Source of the DNA: Branchinecta lynchi
Taxonomy: Eukaryota; Arthropoda; Branchiopoda; Anostraca; Branchinectidae
NCBI GenBank assembly: GCA_023053575.1
Contig: JAKZAP010000001.1
Coordinates: forward strand, 30,894,533 to 30,958,532
Length of the DNA: 64,000 nucleotides
Direction of reading: 5' to 3'
Position numbers and translations under genes: made by a program. Below are positions 25,101 through 37,100 of the stretch, in pieces. The notes under the pieces are model-generated. The model was not told where the DNA came from, did not search any database, and was given only the letters and a program-made list of their open reading frames with translations. The stretch's first letter is position 1, and every line of letters begins with the position of its first letter.

Positions 25101-28100
25101 GTTTGCTAGGTGTCTTCCCACCAAGTTTCATCTCGATCCCTCCACTCATAGCGTTTCCCAAGATTTCCGGTTGCCCCCTCCAGCTCCCCCCCAAAAGTCA
25201 CCGGAGCCGGTCCGGATTTTAAGTGGGTCGTCTGAGGCATGAGGTCTTTCCAATTATCAAGTTCCATCGAGATCCGATCACCTGCTCAAAAGTTATAAAT
25301 ACCTCAAGATTCCGGTTTCCCCCTCCCTCCAATCCCCCACAGTGCCCGAATCGGCTCGATTGTGTCAATGATGTATCTAGTGTTTGCTAGGTGTCTTCCC
25401 ACCAAGTTTCATCTCGATCCCTCCACTCATAGCGTTTCCCAAGATTTCCGGTTGCCCCCTCCAGCCTCCCCCCCAAAAAAGTCACTGGATCCGGTCCGGG
25501 TTTTAAGTGGGTTGTCTGAGGCACGAGGTCTTTCCAAATATCAAGTTTCATCGAGATCCGGTCAGCCGTTTAAAAGTTATAAATATCTCAAGATTCCGGA
25601 TTCCCCCTCCTTCCACTCCCCCCATGGTGCTCGGATGGGGGAAGTGACTATTTCCAACTTGATCATTTGGGGTCCCTGATACGCCTGCCAAGTTTTATCG
25701 TCCTAGCTTATGTGGAAGTGCCCGAACTAGTAAAACCTGGACAGACCGACACTTGGCCGAAGGGCAAGTGCCATCAAAACTTATTTTCCTTCTACTACAT
25801 CAACTTTTCTTAATGTTCTTCCTTAAATAACTCACAAAAAAAACATTTTTTTTAATAGCAGCTTATTTCGGTAAGATGCTCCGAAACTACCAAAACACGA
25901 CTCAAAACCAGAAACTGTAACTGCCGCGTTAAGGGTGTCCTTCCAGTATAAGAAGCCCTTATTTTGAATTGAGTTATTGCGCTGGCCTAATTTATAGCCA
26001 AAAAACAAACTAACTTTCCCAAGCACAGTCTTCGCTTTCTTCCGAAACCACCCCAAAAACGCAAACAAAACCTTCAAAAAACAAAAAATTTACTCATCTT
26101 TGATCGTGCAAAACGGATACGTCAGCTGAATTTTATTGGAGCTATATTTCGGCCCTTCTTTGCAAGGGTCCTCTTCAGCCTCAAAACAGCTCAAGTTAAC
26201 TTTAAAACTTAACTTTAAATTTAAAATAGATACCAATTTCTCATCCTAACAAAATAAAAATACAACAATGTTTAGGCTATACAATTAGGCTACCCCTTGA
26301 TAAGTTTAACTGCCTCTAAAATTAAAATAAACTAAAAGATAAAACGGTATTCTTTAAAATAGATATTAAATCTTATATATTTAACTGTCAGTTACTTTTT
26401 TAATCCATTGAACATCAATTTCTGGGTTCGGTTTTCCACTATATTTTCTATCCGTTTCACACGTCCTTTCACTGCACCTTTGAATCTCTCTCTACTCAAT
26501 GCTAGTTTCCTTTCTCATTTTCCACACATGCGTATATCCCCAAATTACCATCATCCCCATCTCTCTATTTCGTTTTATCGCTCTCTATATTTTCCAAATT
26601 CACTGCCAAAATTAAACTTCTGTATTTTCTTCATACTTTCCACGTCTTCAGCTCGGATTCGTTGTCCTTCAACAATTCTAAGACCAAACAATCACATAGG
26701 TTACACGTAGGGCTCTCTCCTCTTGCAGGGGCGTCCCAGAGGGGGGGGGGGGGGGAGAGCGCCCCCCCCCCCCCCCAATACGTTTGGGCATTCGGTCAAA
26801 TTTTTCGGCAAAGACGTGATGCCCTTTTCATAAAATCTTTTGTCCCCCCATTTCCGAATTGGGTGATATAACGTGTTTATTGGTTGCCTTTCTTTATCGA
26901 ATTTGCTAATTCATCCAACTTTTGTTCACTCCGCATCGATTTCACCGCATTCGGCTCGTCCCTTCGTAAATTTGGTGATTTAACCTGTTTATTTGGTCTC
27001 CTTCGTTAGCGAATTCGGTAATTCACCGATGTTATGTTAAGATGTCTACCGGTAACCGGACGTTATCAAGTGGTGATACGTTATCGTGACCGAATTCGAT
27101 AATACATCCAACTTTTGTTCAGTCCGCATCGCTTTCGCCGCATTCGGTCCGTCCCTGCGTAAATTCGGTGATTTAACCTGTTTATTTGGTCTCATTCTTT
27201 ACCAAATTCAGTAATTCGGTCGCATTCGGTCAGTCCATTTCGTAATTAAATTCGGTGAGATTGATTTGTTTCTGACTCGTTACCAAATACGGTAATTCAC
27301 CGGATTTTTCTTTAGTCCGTTTCTATTACTAGACTTGCCGAATTTGGTTTTTTAGGTTCTAACAAGAGTTTTAGGAAGGCTTCAGTTACTTTCTTTACTT
27401 TCTTTTCCGTCGTTTAGCAGTCCACATGATTTTAAACATTTCAGGTCTTCTGCTGCGTCTCTCAGCGATTTGGGCACATTTTCTAGAAGAGTGGTCTCTC
27501 TATCTTTATTTTCTACATTCGAATAAGGTGAATTATTTCACCTTATTAACGGCCATTCCCGTTCTAAATTCCCCAGTCTTTCCTTCGCTTCCAACATCTC
27601 ACATGTATTTATGAGAAATAGAGACCTGCATACCTTTCGAAAATGTACCACGCTTAGACCTCCATTTTTTCTCTCTGTATATAACATCTTCATGTATTCA
27701 TAATTTCTTTAGTTTACCTGCCACCCAATTTCCAATTCAGCATGCATGTTTACCCCCAGCCTATATCTCAACTCTAATCGACTTTAGAAAAAATATTTAC
27801 TTTGACCAAATTCCACGTTTAGCTGTATTCCCGACCAACTGCATGCAGAGCAAAAGAGCTGGTGACATCGAGGGGCCAACCAAGAACCAGCCGACCCAAA
27901 TTTCCGGGTTTTCGCGAAAAAAAAAGTTCAGAGCCTTACCCGATAATATAACTCTAATTGAATTAAAAATGAACTTCCGTTTTTATCAAATTTTCTGGTT
28001 TGGCCGGATTCTGGGTAGGCTAAACTTCTTGTCTGGCAAGAAAGTTATCACACCTGGATTCAACATGTCTCCGTACCTTATATATCAACTGTTTCACTAG

Positions 28101-31100
28101 GTTTTAAAACTTCCTTTCAGACTTCCGGTTTCGGCCGGATTCCGGGCCTTGTCCAGGTAGAAATTTAAGTTTAAAAACGAATTCTGCAGGTCTCATTATT
28201 CCTACATCGAACCTCTGATCAACTTCAGATAGGCTAAAACTTTTACTTGTCGACAAACTTTCCGTTTTTGGCCGGAATCCGGGAGAACTTGACTGGCAAG
28301 AAATAAATTGCACATTCGGATTCAGCATGTCTCCTTACCTCTACATCGTGCTAACAGACGGACAGAGAGACAGACAGACGGACGGACAAAGTTTGCGAAG
28401 TCATAGGTATACGTCACTAACGTTTTGGGATCCCCAAAACTGGTGCTAATAAAATAGTATGGTAGACATCAGATGTTGGCATATGTCACCCTATGTAAAA
28501 CTGACAGCTGTATGTCTTTGAAAAAGAATTACTATCTCCGTGTACCTTTCTGCGCAAGGAGGGGACGGAAATGTCTATCGTCAGCGACAATAAATTTATC
28601 CCTATCGCTAGTATCCCTGCAGATTTATAATAATTGCGCTCTTCACTTAATTGGATCCTCAGAAATAGGCGTAGCGTCATGTTCATAATGGCCTATCAAG
28701 TCGTACGAATTCGAGAGCATGACATTGCTCTAAGGGCTGACTGGGACAGAGCATTACAGATTTTCTTTTGGCAGGGGTACAAGTGGTACAACTAGACCTC
28801 CGTACTCCTATCCTATTTTTACCAGAATGTGCCCGAGAAAGGACGGTCTAGTAACCTGTATTCAACTTAGATAGGCTCGAAAAGCCAATGAGTATGCCTT
28901 ACTTTGTTGCTCCGCTATTCATATAATCCTTTTTCATCCAACGAACTTTTTTCAGCCGGATTTGTAGCACTTCTGTCTGCTTGTACCTCTATGCTTGAAA
29001 TATTTAGCAGCTACACTGCACGCTTTTGTTCAGATTCTTCGAACCGGGGTGAGCTTTGTCTTCCTGAACGTCACTATATATCTAGATGGAAAAAAATTAA
29101 GACAGGTCCGAAGAGATTCTAAATAATTCAGAGTTTGAATCCCCCCCCCAAAAAAAAAAAATAAGCTGTTTTTTTCAGTTAAACTTTAAAGAAGTTGAGT
29201 GATATGACAAAAAAAGGGGAGAAACCATCACCAGTCGAGATTAATGACCATTATTCGACAGCATTATTCAGAACTAAGAGAAACTGAATCGATCCTTTAC
29301 GACAACGAGTCAGTCAGGTCGTTTATGATAAAAATAGTCGGTGGGTCAGACTTCATACGCCAGGTTATCGGACACGTTATTTCTTTGTGACATGGCTGAT
29401 GCTTACGCATAAAATGCATCGAAACCTCAAAATAAATGATTGAAAGAAAAAGATACTGCCAAATATTTAGCTGATTTTTTTTTTTACTTTTTATCAATAT
29501 ACCAGCTAAACAAAAAAAACTTTTTGTTTGATTTTCTTGTTAAGATCTGTAAGGGTGCTTCCGAATGGCGGGCTAGATGCTACGATGCTTGTACCGAATC
29601 CCGGTCTGAAGACGCGACTTGAATGGGGGTAATCTGGACATTAGTTGTGTTTTTGCAGATACCATGGTATCTGATACCACGGTCTAAAGTCGTTTTTGCA
29701 GTTATTGTGGTATCTAATACCACCGTCAAAAGGCGATTTTGTAGTTATCATAGTATCTGGGCACTTATCGTGGTAACAGATATCCAGATACCACGGTACG
29801 GCCGTGGTAACTGGTCGTGGTATCTGAAAAAGTCAACTCACTTTTCATCAATTTTTGTCAATTTGGTGGGAAAGAAGTATTGCACTTAGGGATGTGACTG
29901 AATATCTGTTTTTCTTTCGGGATGACTTCAACAATTGCAGTTTCAGCATTTGTCGTTTTTGCAGAGCAACCGTATATCAAATACCACGGTAACTGCAAAA
30001 ATGACTAATTGCAGATCCAGTTACCGTGGTAACAGATACCATGGTATCTGCAAAAACGCAACTACTGACAATGCTAGAATACTTCCGATTTAGCTGTTTT
30101 AACTTTTCTGTTTAAACAGAACCTTGAATTCTCAACTGTTTTCGAGAATAGCGATCCGTGTGGGTATAGGAGAAAATTAACAATCGTCATTCTATGTTTA
30201 TAGACCTAATCCGAACATTCTGTTTACCTTCTCTTACTGATCGGAAGCCACCAGTTTAATTAGATTTGAACTTGGATTGCCGGGTTGCTGTTTTGGCTCG
30301 AGAAAAAATCCACGCAGAACCACTTCTTTTCCAGATGACGAAATTTTTCACGTTTGATTAGCAAGGAATTATAAGACTTAATCGATATTTGTTTTACGTC
30401 TTCAGGAGTACCAGACTAGTCTTGGCTTTTTAATTTATTTGTATTTCTACTAAACAGTTGGAGCATTAGATGGAAATTATTATTTTGATCCTCGGCTCCC
30501 CACATGCCATAATGGCTGTCCTGGACAATCGGCTTGGATTCCAAACCGAATTATTTCAAACCAAGGATTTATTTTTATTTTTTATTTGCTCATTGTTTGA
30601 CGGTATTATTTGTGATATTGAACATTCATAGTGGCAGTAGGGATGGTTATCATTGTCTGTGTGTGGTAGAAACCATTTTTTGTGGTCCGCTTTGAATTTC
30701 CCGCCAGCCTCTTTTATGCGTCGTGCTGCAAGCTCTCTAATTGGTCTGTTCGTTCGAGGCTTCTGCTTAGCCCACACTACGTGGTGCAGGGTGTTGAAAA
30801 CTCTTATTAAGTTTCTCCTTGGCAACGAAAAATAGCTTGGTCGGTAGATGAACGCGGTCCATGAGCCATTCCAGTTGATTAAGATCTATGATACAGGATT
30901 TACGACCAGCATTTCATCTGGGAGGTTTACCAAGGATAAGGCCAAGGTGGAATGAGGTTCTAAATCCATTTGGTTCCCGTTGAGACTTAGCTGTTGACTA
31001 GGCTCCCAATTCATGTGTCGCTGTTTCTAAACGGTGCGCTGTTGGTAACCTTGAATGTGAGATGACTTTCTAGAGATAAATTATTCCACTATGCCAAGTG

Positions 31101-34100
31101 CTCGTAGACGTCCCAGTGAAGCAGGTTTCGATAGTATATGCCCGTATTTGAGTATTGCTTTAGTGCTGTAGTAGAGTATTTTTTATTCTTACATTGTTGG
31201 CACTGGGCCGAAGAATAATAAAAACGTGTCAGAGTGCAAGTTTTACAATTAACTGTATATTTTGTTATCAGTTCTACTAACTCACAATGGGTTATTTTTA
31301 GAAGTTAGATGACCTGAATATTAAAAAATAGTTCAGGCTCAGGTTCTTTAATTAAAAAAAAAACACTTCACAACGAGGGGCGGCAGGGATACAAGCTCGT
31401 TAGCTCGGCCCAAGTTAAACATAGAACAAAACTAGACCTACGTTGCCCGGGCAACGTGAAGTGTTGCGGCAACCTTTGTCCGGCTTCGCCGGCTAAAGTG
31501 TTGCGAGAGCAACACTTTGGTTTTGTTTCTTCGCTGTCGGTTAAATGCTGAAATTGTCAACTTATCGAAGCTTTTAAAACGGTATGTTCTAAAAAGAATA
31601 ATCACATAATCAAAAGCTGTTGTTTAGCGTTGTAAAACCAACAACAAAACAATATCGGAAGAAGGCTATCCGTAACGTTTCAGGATAAAAATACCATAGA
31701 TGACACTATTAATTATTACAAAACTACCTTCTTGGTTTACATTACCGTATCGTTTGTACCCGTTGCGTAAACAGTTAATCCTAGGTTATAGCGATAGACC
31801 ATCGATACAAACTTCTTACTGTCATATTTACAGAAATCGAATACAATGTGCACCAATTTTCAAAAATTTCTAGCCCCTCGTGAACCGATCTTACTTACAA
31901 GTCCCATGCATGTCTTACAATTGGGAATAAAATTGTTCTTACCATCGAATACACCTGAGACAAATAACAGGTATCCCAGCTAGCAAAAGCTGCAAACTCC
32001 TCGTTGCCGAAGATGATTATGAGCTAACAGTCGACTGTTGCTTACAGTCGACTGTTGCTTACAAGTCCTTTACATGTCTCGCAACTGGTATCGCCTATTT
32101 TTGGTTTCAGTGTGTACCTTACTCCTGAAGTTGTCAACCCCTTGAAACTTTCAAACTGGTTTATCTCATGAAGGATTTTTGTTCAAAAGAATGGATGGCA
32201 TATATTTTGATCAGCTCTTCAAGGGCTATCGATTGCCATAACCACAACAAAAGCATATCGGAAAAAGGGACTAAATTGACTTTGCAGTCAGTTGAACTTT
32301 ATCCTTTTCAATCGTAGACATCGTGACGGATGAAAACTTGGAATAATATCCTATATAATCTAGTTGGTATTATAAAGCTATCCGTAACTTCTTAGGATTA
32401 AAATACCATAGATGACACTATTAATTATTACGAAACTACCTTGTTTTACATTACAGTATCGTTTGTACCCGTTGCGTTAACAGTCAATCCTAGGTTACAG
32501 CGATAGACCAACGATACAAACTTTCTTACCGTCAGATTTAGATAAATCGAATACAATGTGCAACAATTTGCACAAATTTCTAGCCCCTCGTGCACCGATT
32601 CTACTGGCAAGTCCCTTTCCCGTGATAGACATCAAGTTCACCGGATAAAAATAATGGGTACACCGACTAGCAAAAGTTGAAAACCTCTCATCGCTGAAGA
32701 TTTGTGTAGCATAACAGCCGATTATTACTTACAAGTCCCTTGCATGTTTTACATTTGGGAACCAAATTGTGGGTGCGCGCCCCTACATAGACACGACGCT
32801 ACGTAGACACGTCAGTAAGTGGACAAAATCCGACGCTACATGGACAAAATCCGACGCTACATGGACAAATATCCCGACACTACGTAGACAAAAAAAAACC
32901 GACACTACGTGGACACGACGGTACATCGAACGACGCTACGTAGACACGACGGTACATCGAACGACACTACGTAGACACGACAGTACGTCGAACGACACTA
33001 CGTAGACACGACGGTACGTCGAACGACACTACGTGGACACGTCACTACGAAGACAAAATCCGACACTACGTCGAAAATCAAAAAGTGTCTACGTAGTGTC
33101 GGTACCTGTACCGTCGTGTCTATGTAGTGTCGGTACTTGTAGCGTCGTGTCCATGTAGTGTCGGTACCTGTACCGTCGTGTCCATGTAGTGTCGGTCTTC
33201 GTACCGTCGTGTCTCTGTAGTGACGTGTCCATGTACTGACGCATTTTTTGTTTCGATGTAGTGTCGTGTCTTCGTAGTGTCGTGTCTACGTAGAGACATC
33301 ATCCCCAAATTGTTCATCAAATGACAGGTACGCCAACTAGCGAGAGCTGCAAACCCCTCATTGCCGAAGATGATTATGAGCTAACAGTCGCCAGTCGCGT
33401 ACAAGTCCCCTAAATGTCTCACAACTGGTATCGCCTATTTTTGGTTTCAGTGTGTACCTTACTACTGAAGTTGTCAACCCCTTGAAACTTTCAAACTGGT
33501 GTATCTCATAAAGGAATTTTTTTTACCAAAAAATGGATGTCATATACTTTGAACAGCTCATCAGCGGCTATCGATTGCCGTCGAAGTTGAACTTTATCCT
33601 TTTCAATCGTAGATATCGTGATGGATGAAAACTTGGAACAATATCTTATATATTCTAGTTGATATTATAAAGCTATCCGTAACTTTTCAGGATTAAAATA
33701 CCATAGATGACACTATTAATTATTACAAAATTGCCTTATTGTTTTACATTACCGTATCGTTTGTACCCGTTGCGTAAACAGTTAATCCTAGGTTATAGCG
33801 ATAGACCATCGATACAAACTTTCTTACTGTCATATTTACAGAAATCGAATACAATGTGCACCAATTTTCAAAAATTTCTAGCCCCTCGTGAACCGATTCT
33901 TACTTACAAGTCCGTCTCCCGTTATTGACATCAAATTCACGGGAAACAAATAATGGATACACCAGCTATCAAAAGTTGCAAGCCCCTCATCGCTGAAGAT
34001 GATTATTGCATAAGCTTTTTAAACGGGATGTTCTAAAAAAATTAATCATATGATCAAAAGGTATTCTTCAGCGTTGTAAAAACAACAACAAAATAATATA

Positions 34101-37100
34101 GGAAGAAGGGACTAAATTAACTTTGCAGTCAGTTGTACTTTATCCTTTTCAATCGTAGACATCGTGACGGATGAAAACTTGGAACAATATCTTATATAAT
34201 CTAGTTGGTAATAGAAACCTATCCGTAACTTTTCAGGATTAAAATACCATAGATGACACTACTAATTATTATGAAACTACCTCATTGCTTTACATTTTCG
34301 TTTGTATCCGTTGTGTAAACAGTTAATCCTCGGTTACATTGATAGACCATCGACACAAACTTTCTTACCGTCAGATTTATAGAAATCGAATACAATGTGC
34401 ACCCATTTGCAAAAATTCCTAGCCCCTCGTGAACCGATTCCTACTTACAAGTCCCTCTCCCGTGATATACATTAAGATAACCGGAAACAAATAGTGGGTA
34501 CTCCAGCTAGCAAAAGCTGCAAACCCATCATCGCAGAAGATGATTGTAGCATAACAGCCGATTATTACTTACAAGTCCCTTGCATATCTTGCCATTGGGA
34601 ACCAAATTGTTCTTACCATCGAATACACCGGAAACAAATAACAGGTATACCAACTAGCAAAAGCTGCAAACCCCTCATTACCGAAGATGATTATGAGCTA
34701 ACAGTCGACTGTTGCTTAAAAGTCCCCTATATGTATCATAACTGGTATCGCCTATTTTTGGTTTCAATGTACCTTACTATGAAGTTGTCAACCCCTTTGA
34801 AATTTTCAAACTGGTGTATCTCATGAAGGAATTTTTGTACCAAAAAGTGGATGACATATACTTTGATCAGCTCATCAATGGCTATCGATTGCCGTCGAAA
34901 AAAAAATTCTACCTGTCTTAGTTCAAAAGTTGACTTTTTTGCCGTAGGCCAACTTTCTAACATCACGACTTAGAAAGGAGCAAAGGATAAGCTCTAGTTT
35001 CTTTAGCAATGAGAGAACTTTTAAAGTTTAAGAGGCTCATCTGATACCGTTACTCTACCACAAACCAAAGTGCAAAAAAAAAAAATTATAAACTCAGCTG
35101 AAATCGTCGCAGACATGGACAGAAACAATAGATGGCAGCACTTTCGGACCCGTGGGAAAAAGCCACTTTTTTGTCTCTGTAGATTTTTCTATTCATCACT
35201 CAAAGAAGATATGTTGGCTGTGGGGCCGGGTAACTGCCACATATATTTAACACTTATAGATTTTAGTCCATCTTCAATTTGAAACTGGTGCCTGCCTGCT
35301 TGCGTGCTAGAACGGAGCTTTCCACTGGAAAGCAGACACATCTTTTGATGAAACGAAAGGTTCGCTACACAACTTCAGATAGTCCTCTCTGACATAGGCT
35401 ATACAACTCCGCTTCACTTCGCAAACCGTAGGCTCTGGCTCGATGACAAGCAAAAACCATCCTTATTGGCCCCAGGCAAGAGTTCTACGGAGCTTTCCAA
35501 AATGTAATGTCATATTCATCAATCCGGCCTAAGGTCCACACTTTCCGTAAAAACCGCACAGGTTAGACCCTTCTCAGTTACCAGAAATAAAATGAAATCG
35601 GAGTCATAGGAAAAAAAAAAAAAAAAAAAAAAAAACGAGGACAAAACCAAAGTGTTGCTCTCGCAACACAATTAACGCCACTCAGGGAAGGAGGAGTAGC
35701 CACAAATAGTACGTAATGTGATCTCTTAATTTTGTTTGGAAGTTTAAAATAAGTTGAACTAGACCTACGTTGCCCGGGCAACGTGAAGTGTTGCGGCAAC
35801 CTTTGTCCGGCTTCGCCGGCTAAAGTGTTGCGAGAGCAACACTTTGGTTTTGTTTCTTCGCTGTCGGTTAAATGCTGAAATTGTCAACTTATCGAAGCTT
35901 TTAAAACGGTATGTTCTAAAAAGGATAATCACATAATCAAAAGCTGTTCTTTAGCGTTGTAAAACCAACAACAAAACAATATCGGAAGAAGGCTATTTGT
36001 AACGTTTCAGGATTAAAATACCATAGATGACACTATTAATTATTACAAAACTACCTTATTGTTTTACATTACCGTATCGTTTGTACCCGTTGCGTAAACA
36101 GTTAATCCTAGGTTATAGCGATAGACCATCGATACAAACTTTCTTACTGTCATATTTACAGAAATCGAATACAGTGTGCACCAATTTTCAAAAATTTCTA
36201 GCCCCTCGTGAACCGATCTTACTTACAAGTCCGTCTCCCGTGATTGACAATAAATTCACCGGAAACAAATAATGGATATACCAGCTATCAAAAGTTGCAA
36301 ACCCCTCATCGCTGAAGATGATTATAGCATAAAAGCCGATTATTACTTACAAGTCCCATGCATGTCTTACAATTGGGAACAAAATTGTTCTTACCATCGA
36401 ATACACCTGAGACAAATAACAGGTATACCAACTAGCAAAAGCTGCAAACTCCTCGTTGCCGAAGATGATTATGAGCTAACAGTCGACTGTTGCTTACAGT
36501 CGAATGTTGCTTACAAGTCCCTTACATGTCTCACAACTGGTATCGCCTATTTTTGGTTTCAGTGTGTACCTTACTCCTGAAGTTGTCAACCCCTTGAAAC
36601 TTTCAAACTGGCTTATCTCATGAAGGATTTTTGTTCAGAAAATTTGATCGCATATATTTTGATCAGCTCTTCAAGGGCTATCGATTGCCCTAACCACAAC
36701 AAAAGCATATCGGAAAAAGGGACTAAATTGACTTTGCAGTCAGTTGAACTTTATCCTTTTCAATCGTAGACATCGTGACGGATGAAAACTTGGAATAATA
36801 TCCTATATAATCTAGTTGGTATTATAAAGCTATCCGTAACTTTTTAGGATTAAAATACCATAGATGACACTATTAATTATTACGAAACTACCTTGTTTTA
36901 AATTACAGTATCGTTTGTACCCGTTGCGTTAACAGTAAATCCTAGGTTACAGCGATAGACCAACGATACAAACTTTCTTACCGTCAGATTTATATAAATC
37001 GAATACAATGTGCAACAATTTGCACTAATTTCTAGCCCCTCGTGCACCGATTCTACTGACAAGTCCCTTTCCCGTGATAGACATCAAGTTCACCGGATAA

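Larger units (their letters stand above)
31433..35669 (+). repeat. R3 unit 1 (tandem ~3.8-kb unit, with HP insertion)
   Basis: It begins ACTAGACCTACGTTGCCCGG and runs to CTCTCGCAACAC. The first 90 bases form consecutive hairpins. A 29-base sequence starting GTGTTGCGAGAGCAACAC at 31498-31526 reappears inverted at the right end (35641-35669). The interior has 700-800-bp subrepeats, each with ATACCATAGATGACAC, CCGTTGCGTAAACAG, TCGAATACAATGTGCACC and CTAGCCCCTCGTGAACCG. The short frames in it (for example 33707-33928) repeat with the unit and show no family. HP is inserted at 32771-33298. Confidence 0.85.

Noticed and set aside
30556..30825. Minus-strand frame of 89 codons with charged residues
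   Set aside because: I could not match it to a family. Length is within chance for this window. Kept only as a note in the intronic stretch.
32769..33005. Reading frame with repeated peptide words such as RRYVDTTVHRTTLRRHD
   Set aside because: The periodicity comes from the 18-20-bp DNA repeats of HP and both strands are open in places. There is no start context and no family.
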